Shown here one piece after another: positions 1-5,867 of a stretch of DNA of 8,237 nucleotides (within the stretch, counting starts at the first letter, position 1; each line of letters starts with the position of its first letter). Source of the stretch: Bifidobacteriaceae bacterium (GTDB lineage Bacteria; Actinomycetota; Actinomycetes; Actinomycetales; WQXJ01); assembly GCA_031272565.1 (NCBI GenBank), contig JAISTN010000089.1, positions 1-8,237 of the forward strand. Direction: 5' to 3'. Both the position numbers and the translations under genes were made by a program. A model generated the notes under the pieces. The model worked only from the letters and a program-made list of their open reading frames with translations, was not told the DNA's origin and did not search any database.

Positions 1-1
1 C

Positions 2-1726
2 ACCTCGGCAGTTTCGCGCACCACCACAGTGACGCTGACTGCCGGGTCGGCACAGGCCACCATCACGGTCACCCAAGCCGGGGCGACGCCGAGTGGCGGC
101 TTCTTGCGACTGGACTACGGCGCCGCCCAGGATGTGGGCAGTTCGTCCACCCAGGTCTGGCCACGCTTGTGGACCGACCAACTAACTTGGAGTGCTCAAA
201 CGAATGCCTCTTGGCTGACCTTGGACAGTACTTCAGGGACCACCACGCTTGATGCGACGTCTGGTGAACGCTACGCCTGGGTGGGTGTGAGGGCCGCAGC
301 GAATCTTGGGGCGATGCGGATGGGCACCATCACCATCACAGCGGGTGGGATGACCGTGACGGCGACCTACTTTCAGGCTAGTGCAGCCGATGTATCCCCT
401 GTCGTGACCGTGTCACCCAACGCGGTTTCGTTTGGGTCTGGGGCCGGTTCGGCGGTGACTGTCACGGTGGCGACCAGTGGGGCCTATTGGCATGTGTTGG
501 AGGATTGGTTGCCGTCGTGGCTTGAGGTGACTCCCCAGTGGGGAGTTTCAGGCGACACCGTAACTGTTACTGCCAAGACTGCCAACATGGATCAGGCAGA
601 TCGGATTGACTATGTCGATCTAATGACACCTAAAGCGGACGGTGGTGCCAACGGCAAGAGGCTCAAGGTCACCCAAGCCGGGGCCGTGTCCCCTGACACG
701 ATCAGTTTGACGTCGACGGAGTTGTCGTTTGGTGCGACTAACGCGTCTGGGTTGGCGGTGGTGATTACGACCAGTGGGCCGAGTTGGTCGGCGCAGCCGG
801 GCTGTTCGTGGTTGGAGTTCTTGACGCCTACCGCGAATGTGTCTGGTACGGGGCTGTCGATTTTGCCGCTGCCTAACACTTCGACCAGTCCGCGGACTTG
901 TGTGGTGACAGTCACTGCCGGGTCGGCACAGGCCACCATCACGGTCACTCAAGCCGGTGCGACGCCGGCGCCAGCCAATCGCTTCGAGTCGTTCACCTTG
1001 TCGGCGGACTTGAACGGGGACGGCCGGGGCGACATCCTGGCGGTCGAGGCCACCAGTGGCACGCTGCGGGTGTTTTCCACCACCGCTTCCGGGACGCTTC
1101 AGACTAACTGGCAGGCCGCCACCGGCATCGGCGGCCAGCGGGTCTTTGGGCCGGGCGACTGGGACGGTGACAAGAAGGCCGATGTCGTGACGGTGGCCAC
1201 GGACGGCACCATGTGGTTGCGGCGGGGCAACGGCGTAGGCGGCCTGGCCGCACCGACGCAGAACGGCCGGGGTTGGTCGGCCTACCGGATTGTGCCGTGT
1301 GGCGATCTGAACGGCGACAAGACCAACGACCTGTTGGCCATCGACGCCGCCGGCAAGCTGTGGCTCTATCCGGGCAACGGCAAGGGCGGCTTCTTGCTGG
1401 GCCGCACCGAGGTGGGGCACGGCTGGACCGGGTTCGATCTGTACGCTGCGGGTGACCTGAACAATGACCAGAAGGCGGACATCTTGGCGGTCAACTCGTC
1501 TGGTGTGTTGTACGCCTACTTGGGCAAGGGCAACGGCCAGTTCCAGACGCCCGTTCAGGTGGGCCAGGGCTGGGGCACATTCACGTTGGCCTCTGGCGCC
1601 GACCTGAATGGGGACGGCCTGGCGGACATCGTGGGCCGCAACGATTCAACCGGTGTCTTGTACTACTACCAGGGGAAAGGCACGGGCCAGTTCGCAGCCG
1701 CCAAGCAGATCGCCACCGACTGGTGA
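2..1726 (+). CDS. Secreted BACON-module and FG-GAP/VCBS repeat protein, 5' partial
   Basis: The reading frame is open from base 2, so the start lies upstream. The GTG at 29 falls inside a module whose sequence is repeated later in the protein, so it is not a start. What is visible (574 residues) begins with the tail of one module and continues with three modules of about 90 residues (roughly 107-380, 405-682 and 694-960). Each has a central Trp-Leu motif (SWLTLD, SWLEVT, SWLEFL), and three of the four visible ends close in TVTQAG or KVTQAG. This resembles BACON-type beta-sandwich domains, usually linked to carbohydrate or mucin binding or to spacing. From 977 to the stop come five FG-GAP/VCBS-like repeats. 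I infer an extracellular or surface protein. It ends in ATDW with no sortase motif or C-terminal membrane helix, so any anchoring or catalytic domain must be upstream. No enzyme domain is visible. Confident on architecture; substrate unknown. Confidence 0.85.
   Translation, partial: TSAVSRTTTVTLTAGSAQATITVTQAGATPSGGFLRLDYGAAQDVGSSSTQVWPRLWTDQLTWSAQTNASWLTLDSTSGTTTLDATSGERYAWVGVRAAANLGAMRMGTITITAGGMTVTATYFQASAADVSPVVTVSPNAVSFGSGAGSAVTVTVATSGAYWHVLEDWLPSWLEVTPQWGVSGDTVTVTAKTANMDQADRIDYVDLMTPKADGGANGKRLKVTQAGAVSPDTISLTSTELSFGATNASGLAVVITTSGPSWSAQPGCSWLEFLTPTANVSGTGLSILPLPNTSTSPRTCVVTVTAGSAQATITVTQAGATPAPANRFESFTLSADLNGDGRGDILAVEATSGTLRVFSTTASGTLQTNWQAATGIGGQRVFGPGDWDGDKKADVVTVATDGTMWLRRGNGVGGLAAPTQNGRGWSAYRIVPCGDLNGDKTNDLLAIDAAGKLWLYPGNGKGGFLLGRTEVGHGWTGFDLYAAGDLNNDQKADILAVNSSGVLYAYLGKGNGQFQTPVQVGQGWGTFTLASGADLNGDGLADIVGRNDSTGVLYYYQGKGTGQFAAAKQIATDW
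38..91 (+). repeat. 54-base direct repeat, copy 1 (end of a BACON module)
   Basis: Bases 38-91 match 914-967 with only two differences (positions 73/949 and 82/958). The offset is 876 bases, a multiple of three, so both copies encode the same module end, TAGSAQATITVTQAGATP. An 18-base core at 67-84 also recurs exactly at 667-684. Confidence 0.9.
914..967 (+). repeat. 54-base direct repeat, copy 2 (end of last BACON module)
   Basis: This copy pairs with 38-91 (52 of 54 bases identical). It closes the last BACON-like module just before the FG-GAP-like part. The in-frame spacing would allow homologous exchange to delete or duplicate modules without breaking the reading frame; that consequence is an inference. 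Confidence 0.9.
977..1723 (+). repeat. Five FG-GAP/VCBS-like protein repeats
   Basis: Five Asp-rich repeats begin at codons 1007 (DLNGDGRGD), 1157 (DWDGDKKAD), 1304 (DLNGDKTND), 1454 (DLNNDQKAD) and 1601 (DLNGDGLAD). The spacing is 150, 147, 150 and 147 bases, that is 50/49 residues alternating. The last three are each preceded by a G-x-GW segment (GRGW, GHGW, GQGW). The DxNxDG core is typical of calcium-binding loops in FG-GAP/VCBS beta-propeller blades. Repeats 2 to 4 lose the final Gly of the loop, which may weaken metal binding. A repeat array at the C terminus is commonly used for binding or display. Confidence 0.8.
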
Positions 1727-1810
1727 GGTGGCCAAGGCCCGGCCCCAAGCGTCACGGCCACCCGAACAGGCTGACCAGGAGCCGCCCAGCCCGCAGCCCA
1801 GGGGAGGGGC

Positions 1811-1840
1811 TTCGGCGCCGCACCGCCAAACGCCGATAAT
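1811..1840 (+). promoter_or_regulatory. Weak candidate promoter for tag
   Basis: GATAAT at 1835-1840 is one base away from the TATAAT consensus and is a rare AT-rich patch in this gap. TTCGGC at 1811-1816 lies 18 bases upstream as a poor -35 element. Transcription from here would give a leader of about 55-60 bases before the ATG at 1905. This is a pattern match only. Confidence 0.3.
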
Positions 1841-1843
1841 GTG

Positions 1844-1852
1844 TTGTCCACA
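1844..1852 (+). promoter_or_regulatory. DnaA-box-like 9-mer TTGTCCACA
   Basis: TTGTCCACA equals the preferred DnaA-binding 9-mer described for high-GC actinobacteria such as Streptomyces. It sits just downstream of the candidate tag -10 element, near the expected transcription start. It is a single copy without a cluster or AT-rich unwinding region, so it is not an origin. It could be a DnaA regulatory site or chance. Confidence 0.25.
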
Positions 1853-1856
1853 GGCC

Positions 1857-1883
1857 GCAGGCCATTTGGCGGGCCAGGCCTGC
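1857..1883 (+). repeat. Inverted repeat in the tag leader
   Basis: GCAGGCC at 1857-1863 and GGCCTGC at 1877-1883 are perfect reverse complements with a 13-base loop, placed 21 bases upstream of the tag start. It could form a hairpin in the tag leader RNA. The region is GC-rich, so chance is a real alternative. Confidence 0.35.
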
Positions 1884-1904
1884 AGCCTGCGGCAACATGG
1901 AGCC

Positions 1905-2492
1905 ATGACTTTGGCAGCCGCTTATCCCAGACGTTGCTTCGGCAACTCCAACCCGCTCTACCAGGCCTACCACGATGACGAATGGGGCGTACCTGTGCAC
2001 GGCGAAGTGCCGTTGTTCGAGCGGCTCATGTTGGAAGCCTTCCAGACCGGCCTGTCCTGGATCATCGTGTTGCGCAAGCGCGAGGCCTTCCGGGAAGCCT
2101 TCCAAGGCTTTGTGCCGGAGGCCGTGGCGGGCTTCGACAAGGCCGCCGTTGAGCAACTGATGGGCAATGCCGGCATTGTGCGCAACCGGGCCAAGATCGA
2201 GGCCACCATCGCCTCCGCCCAGGCGGTGGTGCGTTTCCGGGAGGCCGGGGGCGACCTGGACCAACTGATTTGGTCCTACCGCCCGGAGGGCCACCAGCGG
2301 CCTACCTCGCCCTGGGACTTGGCGGTCTCCAGCCCCGAATCGAAGGCCTTGTCCCGGACCCTGAAGAAGCTGGGTCTGAAGTTCATCGGCCCCACCACGG
2401 TCTATTCGGCCATGCAGGCCTGTGGCCTGGTCAACGACCATTTCCAGGGCTGCCCCTGGGGTGATGCGCTGGCCGCCGGCACCGGCATCTAG
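1905..2492 (+). CDS. tag: DNA-3-methyladenine glycosylase I
   Basis: Monofunctional base-excision repair enzyme that removes 3-methyladenine from alkylated DNA, leaving an abasic site. The protein has 195 residues (E. coli Tag has 187) and aligns along its full length. Visible family hallmarks are Cys11, His23, His179 and Cys183, matching the zinc-binding C4/H17/H175/C179 of E. coli Tag, plus Tyr22, Glu44 and Trp52 of the substrate pocket, matching Y16, E38 and W46. The segments YHDDEWG, TGLSW and ACGLVNDH are characteristic. The ATG at 1905 puts the N terminus where the family starts. An in-frame ATG at 1839 would add 22 unrelated residues and overlap the candidate promoter, so it is less likely. 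The Shine-Dalgarno signal is poor: a GGAG ends only two bases before the ATG. No SOS or Ada-type site was recognised. It converges on the capA-like gene. Confidence 0.95.
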   Translation: MTLAAAYPRRCFGNSNPLYQAYHDDEWGVPVHGEVPLFERLMLEAFQTGLSWIIVLRKREAFREAFQGFVPEAVAGFDKAAVEQLMGNAGIVRNRAKIEATIASAQAVVRFREAGGDLDQLIWSYRPEGHQRPTSPWDLAVSSPESKALSRTLKKLGLKFIGPTTVYSAMQACGLVNDHFQGCPWGDALAAGTGI

Positions 2493-2509
2493 GGGCTGCC
2501 GCTGGCACG

Positions 2510-3805
2510 TCAGGACCGGGGCAGCACCTCAAGGGTGGCGCCGGAGGGCACCGGCGGCTCGGTCTGCTCCGGGGCGTCGCCCATGATGGCGGCCAAGCGG
2601 TCCTTGCGCGTCTGCACCGAGGCGGCGGAAATCTGGCCCAAGGTGGCGCCATCGGCGGCGTCTTCCAGCATGTAGATGTGGTGCCCATGGGCGGTGTCAA
2701 CCGTCACCCCAGACCAAGTCATGGCCGTGACCACGGCGTCGCTGCCCTCCTTGGTGATGTGCACGTAGGCCACCGCGCCGGTGTCGGTGTTGGGGCCAAC
2801 CGTCGAATCGGACTGGTTGGAGATGAAATTGCCCATCGACCAGATGGTCCACATGCCATCGCCATCGACGCCGCCCGGCACCAACTCGATCGGTTCGGCC
2901 ACGTGCGGGTGATCGCCAATCATGGCGTCGACCTGCCCCGAATCAGCCAGCGCCGTGGCGATCTCCCGCTGCCGGGCGGAGGGCTTCGTCTGGTATTCGA
3001 CCCCCTCATGGATCGACACCAGCACAATGTCAGCGCCATCGGCCCTGGCCTGGCGGGCCTGCTCAATCAGTTCATCGGTGTCGATCAACTCGACCGACCA
3101 CGGCTGGCCGGCCGGCAGTGGCAGCCCGTTCAGGCCGTAGGTCGCCGCCAGGTGGGCTACCGTGATGGACTGCCCGCCTAGAGTCAGGCGGTAGAACTGT
3201 GTCACCTTCGATTCGGCCTCGGTGCGGGCCGTGCCGGCAAAGCCCATGCCCTGTTCTTCCAGGGCGTCGATGGTCGCTTCGATGCCGGCAAAGCCCCGGT
3301 CCAGGGCGTGGTTGGAGGCGCAGCCGGCGCCGTCCCAGCCGGTGGCGGCCAGCCCGGCTGCGATTTCCGGCGGCCCGCCAAACACCGGGTAGCCGCTGGG
3401 CGCCACCCCGGCCGGCGTGACCGGGGTCTCAAACTGGGCGATGGCCAGGTCCGCCCCCGCGATCCACTCTTCAACCCCCTCCAGCAGGGGCGTGAAGTCG
3501 TAGCCGTCACCAGACCGGGCGGACTGGATGACGGGCATATGCAACAGGACGTCGCCGGCAAAGGCGACCGTCACGTCAAGCCGTTCGGCCGGAGCCGGGA
3601 GAGTCTGTTTGGTTGTCGCCTCTAGGGCCTCAGCCGTGGCGGTGGCGGTCACCGGCACCACGGTTTGGCTTTGGCTAGCGTCGCCCTGGGAGGCGCCGCT
3701 GGCAGGCGCGGTAACGGTGTGAATCCCAAAGCCGATCATGCCGCCCAGCACCAGGCTGAACCCGCTGGCCAGGGCCAGCGGGCGTAGGACTGATCGGTGA
3801 CTCAC
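2510..3805 (-). CDS. Exported CapA-family (PGA_cap) metallophosphatase-like protein
   Basis: The protein has 431 residues. Residues 1-32 form a basic start (HRSVLR) followed by a hydrophobic segment, consistent with a signal peptide or N-terminal anchor. There is no lipobox Cys. An Ala/Thr/Ser/Gln-rich linker follows to about residue 75, then the CapA/PGA_cap domain. Motifs in order: GDVLLH (Asp85), QFETP (Glu126), ASNHALDRG (Asn165, His166, Asp169), SIHEGVEY (His266, Glu270) and GDHPHVAEP (His299, His301). These are the metal-site positions of the calcineurin-like fold. Family members take part in poly-gamma-glutamate capsule synthesis in Bacillus, but no capB, capC or capD homologue is nearby, so the substrate here is unknown. 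The usual NLE motif reads QFE. The start is a GTG at 3805: the frame closes at a TGA 15 bases upstream, and the next start would lose the basic N terminus. The Shine-Dalgarno signal is weak. It converges on tag (17 bases between stops). Confidence 0.88.
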   Translation of the reverse strand: MSHRSVLRPLALASGFSLVLGGMIGFGIHTVTAPASGASQGDASQSQTVVPVTATATAEALEATTKQTLPAPAERLDVTVAFAGDVLLHMPVIQSARSGDGYDFTPLLEGVEEWIAGADLAIAQFETPVTPAGVAPSGYPVFGGPPEIAAGLAATGWDGAGCASNHALDRGFAGIEATIDALEEQGMGFAGTARTEAESKVTQFYRLTLGGQSITVAHLAATYGLNGLPLPAGQPWSVELIDTDELIEQARQARADGADIVLVSIHEGVEYQTKPSARQREIATALADSGQVDAMIGDHPHVAEPIELVPGGVDGDGMWTIWSMGNFISNQSDSTVGPNTDTGAVAYVHITKEGSDAVVTAMTWSGVTVDTAHGHHIYMLEDAADGATLGQISAASVQTRKDRLAAIMGDAPEQTEPPVPSGATLEVLPRS

Positions 3806-3832
3806 CCCGGCATTGTCTCATCCGGCGGTACA

Positions 3833-3850
3833 CCCCAGGGTCACCCGGGG
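3833..3850. promoter_or_regulatory. Imperfect palindrome upstream of the capA-like start
   Basis: CCCCAGGGTCACCCGGGG contains the perfect 9-base palindrome GGGTCACCC (3838-3846) flanked by CCCC and GGGG, with one bulged A at 3837. It lies 28 bases upstream of the capA-like GTG, so it could be an operator or a leader hairpin. The GGT-C-ACC core recurs at 3906-3912. Confidence 0.4.
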
Positions 3851-3897
3851 CAGGGGCGAACTCTGATCGCCGTGTGGCATCGTTGTGTCTTGGCCCT

Positions 3898-3938
3898 GGT
3901 CAACCGGTCACCGGCAGGTCAGGGTTGGTGCCCCACCA
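3898..3938. promoter_or_regulatory. Cluster of GGT/ACC inverted repeats upstream of the MDMPI-like gene
   Basis: Three short inverted repeats lie close together: GGTCAACC at 3898-3905, the perfect CCGGTCACCGG at 3904-3914, and TGGTGCCCCACCA (five-base arms, three-base centre) at 3926-3938. They lie 34-74 bases before the ATG at 3972, where a regulator could act on either divergent gene. A further GGTACACC lies at 3827-3834. An AT-rich patch AATAAT at 3945-3950 is the only -10-like string, but it sits so close to the ribosome site that it is doubtful as a promoter. Confidence 0.4.
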
Positions 3939-3971
3939 CCACTGAATAATTGAAGAGAGGTTGCAGCAGCC

Positions 3972-4529
3972 ATGAGTGCTTATCGCGACACCCGCCCCGT
4001 CTTCTTCACCACCCTGGACTGGGTCAGCGGCCTGTTGACCCGGCTGGCCACGGACCAGTTGGCCTGGCCCACGCCCGACAAGGGCTGGACCGTGGCCGAC
4101 CTAGCCGATCACATCGTGGCCGTCACCCGCATGATTCCGCTGCCCGGCGCCGACAAGATCGCCTCGGCCCCGGCCGGCACCCCCCACGCCCGGGCCTTCA
4201 CGCTGGCCAGTGGCCAGGCCAAGGCCGCCTGGTCCCTGGCTGGACCGGATGCCTTGGCCGAATCGACCCGGGTGCCACCGGACCGGTCCGTCAGCAAGGC
4301 GGAGGCGCTGGAGTTCTTTGCCCAGGAGTTCATGGTTCACGGTTGGGACCTGGCCACCGCGCTGAACCAACCGGCTGAGGCCCCCGCCGAGGCGGCCCAA
4401 CAGATCTTGGCTTACGCCAAGGCCAACATGCCGGACAAGCGCCCCCAGGGTGGGCCGTTCGGCCCGCCGGTGGAACCACCACTGGGCGCGGGGCCAACCC
4501 GTCAACTAGCCGCCTACCTGGGGCGCTGA
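3972..4529 (+). CDS. DinB/MDMPI-fold protein (mycothiol-dependent maleylpyruvate isomerase-like, TIGR03086 type)
   Basis: The protein has 185 residues with no signal peptide, so it is cytoplasmic. The N-terminal part matches the maleylpyruvate isomerase N-terminal / DinB four-helix fold: a WTVADLADHIVAVTR segment with His47, and FAQEFMVHGWDLATA with Glu119 and His123. His47, Glu119 and His123 correspond to the three metal ligands of mycothiol-dependent maleylpyruvate isomerase (H52, E144, H148), so a bound divalent metal is likely. It lacks the longer C-terminal domain of that enzyme and fits the shorter TIGR03086-type proteins, for most of which no reaction is known. A thiol (mycothiol)-linked transferase or detoxification role is a family-level inference. 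The start ATG at 3972 has GAGAGG at 3955-3960, 11 bases upstream, a slightly long spacing. No aromatic catabolism genes are adjacent. Divergent from the capA-like gene. Confidence 0.82.
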   Translation: MSAYRDTRPVFFTTLDWVSGLLTRLATDQLAWPTPDKGWTVADLADHIVAVTRMIPLPGADKIASAPAGTPHARAFTLASGQAKAAWSLAGPDALAESTRVPPDRSVSKAEALEFFAQEFMVHGWDLATALNQPAEAPAEAAQQILAYAKANMPDKRPQGGPFGPPVEPPLGAGPTRQLAAYLGR

Positions 4530-4542
4530 TGGCTGGCATCTA

Positions 4543-4568
4543 GCGCCTGGCCGCCGCGCCTGGCCGCT
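4543..4568. repeat. 13-base tandem repeat, two copies
   Basis: GCGCCTGGCCGCC (4543-4555) is followed directly by GCGCCTGGCCGCT (4556-4568), differing only in the last base. It sits in the non-coding gap between the convergent MDMPI-like and glycosyltransferase genes. No transcription terminator with a T-tract was seen in this gap. Confidence 0.85.
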
Positions 4569-4608
4569 CTCGTCAGGCTGGCCACCGCCCGGCGGCTCGG
4601 CCCGGGCC

Positions 4609-4650
4609 GTCAACGCCAGGCTGTCAACGCCGGGCCGCCAACGCCCAGCC
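4609..4650. repeat. 14-base tandem repeat, three copies
   Basis: Three head-to-tail units begin at 4609 (GTCAACGCCAGGCT), 4623 (GTCAACGCCGGGCC) and 4637 (GCCAACGCCCAGCC). Units 1 and 2 differ at two positions; units 2 and 3 at three. The array ends four bases before the glycosyltransferase stop codon, so it lies in the 3' untranslated region of both convergent genes. It is unrelated in sequence to the 13-base repeat at 4543-4568. Confidence 0.85.
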
Positions 4651-4654
4651 ACGC

Positions 4655-5710
4655 CTACTGGCCGGTGCCGAACCACTTGTTGACGTGCTCCACGATGGAT
4701 GACTCGAAGGCGTCATCGTCGTGGTGTTCGCGCAGCCACTGGCTAAGCGAGCCGCCGGCCGATTGGTCCATCTCCGCCCGGCAGGCGTCCGTTTCCGTCA
4801 CCGCCCGGTAGAGCAGTTCTTCCGCCTGGGCTGGGGTTGAATAGAAGAACGGGTACGCCTCCGGCACGATGGCGTGGGCCCAATCGGTATCCGGGAAGAT
4901 GCCGACGGCGCCCGAGGTCAACGCCTCAATGTACTCCAGGCCGTAGGACTCGTCCCGGGCGGTGGCCAGGAAGGCTGTGGTGCGGGCCAGCGCCTCCCAG
5001 TACTGGCGCCGGGTTGGGGTGACCGGGCCCACCCAGGCCCAGCGGTTGCGGGATAGCTGCATGGCCAGCGGGCTGACCAGGTGGGATTCGGCCAAACGGG
5101 CTTCCACCGTGATGGGCACCCGCTTGACCACCTTGCTGACCACGTCGATGAACAGTTGCGGTTGCTTGCGTTCCGAAAGATAGATGGCCGGGTACAGCAC
5201 AATCGGCTTGTCCGGCTCCTGGCGCGGCATGACGTGTTCCAGCCGGATGCCCAGGTTGACCCAGGAGATCTTGGCCAACTCCGCCAACTGCTGCACCGTC
5301 CAGCGCTTGACGGTGTCGCGGATGGCGGTGGCGGTGCGCTCCGAGTTGGCGAAGGTGGGGAACAGGGCGCAGGACAAGGCCAGGGTGGCTTTTTCCACCT
5401 CGGTGTCGAAGCGCGAGGTGTTCCACCAGACGAAGTTCATCACCTTCGGTTCGGGGGTGCTGGCGTGCAACTCTTGCCACACGGCCGCCGAGTCGATCAC
5501 GTCCATGTTGATCACCACGGTGGTTTCCGCGTCCACCAACTCGACCGGCATGACGTCGAAGTTGGGGTAGCGGTGGGTGCGGGGGGCTATCAGAGTGGCC
5601 CCGGGGAAAACCCGCAACAGGCGACGCACCAGTGTGTCACCCGCGCCATGGCCGGCCACGGTGCCGTCCGGGTCGATGGTCATCTTGTCGTATTTGATGG
5701 CGATCTTCAT
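4655..5710 (-). CDS. GT-B-fold glycosyltransferase (GT4-like)
   Basis: The protein has 351 residues and no signal peptide, so it is probably cytoplasmic or peripheral to the membrane. The C-terminal half carries the clearest signal: FLATARDESYGLEYIEALTSG, in which Glu254 and Glu262 form the EX7E pattern of retaining GT-B glycosyltransferases that contacts the nucleotide-sugar donor. IVLYPAIYLSERKQPQLFID in the middle resembles the strand and loop that begin the C-terminal Rossmann domain. The N-terminal part (about 1-160) would bind the acceptor and shows the family's usual divergence: there is a GAGD loop near residue 22 but no recognisable acceptor motif. Donor and acceptor are unknown. The ATG at 5710 is preceded by a good Shine-Dalgarno GAGGGA six bases upstream (complement of 5717-5722). 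Divergent from the transporter gene. Likely monocistronic. Confidence 0.78.
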   Translation of the reverse strand: MKIAIKYDKMTIDPDGTVAGHGAGDTLVRRLLRVFPGATLIAPRTHRYPNFDVMPVELVDAETTVVINMDVIDSAAVWQELHASTPEPKVMNFVWWNTSRFDTEVEKATLALSCALFPTFANSERTATAIRDTVKRWTVQQLAELAKISWVNLGIRLEHVMPRQEPDKPIVLYPAIYLSERKQPQLFIDVVSKVVKRVPITVEARLAESHLVSPLAMQLSRNRWAWVGPVTPTRRQYWEALARTTAFLATARDESYGLEYIEALTSGAVGIFPDTDWAHAIVPEAYPFFYSTPAQAEELLYRAVTETDACRAEMDQSAGGSLSQWLREHHDDDAFESSIVEHVNKWFGTGQ

Positions 5711-5760
5711 GATGGGTCCCTCATTGGCGAACTTGTTGGTGGGGACACCAGCGTATCGCC

Positions 5761-5789
5761 TTGCGCCGGTGCCAGGGCGGACCTATCGC
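5761..5789 (+). promoter_or_regulatory. Weak candidate promoter for the MFS gene
   Basis: TTGCGC (5761-5766) and TATCGC (5784-5789) are separated by exactly 17 bases, but each matches the sigma-70-type consensus at only three of six positions. TATCGC also occurs 30 bases upstream at 5754-5759. The 210-base gap must hold promoters for both divergent genes; no better candidate was seen. Confidence 0.15.
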
Positions 5790-5842
5790 TACCTGGTGGG
5801 GGCCAACGGGGCCCTAGACTGGTTCTTGATTGGGCTTCGGCG

Positions 5843-5867
5843 CGCCCGGGACCTGCCCCCCGGGGCG
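5843..5867 (+). repeat. GC-rich hairpin in the MFS leader
   Basis: CGCCCGGG (5843-5850) can pair with CCCGGGGCG (5859-5867) across an eight-base loop with one bulged G. It lies about 50 bases before the MFS start and would be in its leader RNA if transcription begins upstream. No T-tract follows, so it is not a standard terminator. Confidence 0.35.

Noticed and set aside
29..31. GTG at 29 as the start of the first gene
   Set aside because: The frame is open to the left edge, and the sequence around 29 is the end of a module that is repeated at 905-967, so the true start is upstream.
620..1420. Minus-strand open frame of 266 codons
   Set aside because: It is a shadow of the BACON/FG-GAP gene in GC-rich DNA; Arg/Pro/Gly-rich with no recognisable domain.
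1727..1830. Rho-independent terminator after the first gene
   Set aside because: The region is GC-rich with short repeats such as GGCCAAGGCC, but no stable stem with a following T-tract was found.
1844..1852. Replication origin at the DnaA-like box
   Set aside because: Only one 9-mer is present, with no cluster, AT-rich element, dnaA or dnaN nearby.
1608..1904. N-terminal extension of tag
   Set aside because: The extended frame overlaps the end of the previous gene in another frame, and the family alignment begins just after the ATG at 1905.
2678..3181. Plus-strand open frame of 167 codons opposite the capA-like gene
   Set aside because: No domain features, Gly/His/Arg-rich, fully inside the conserved CapA coding region on the other strand.
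2510..3805. Capsule biosynthesis operon
   Set aside because: Only a CapA-type protein is present; the neighbours are tag and an MDMPI-like gene, both on the opposite strand.
4543..4650. CRISPR array
   Set aside because: Units are 13-14 bases and directly abutting with no spacers; there are no cas genes.
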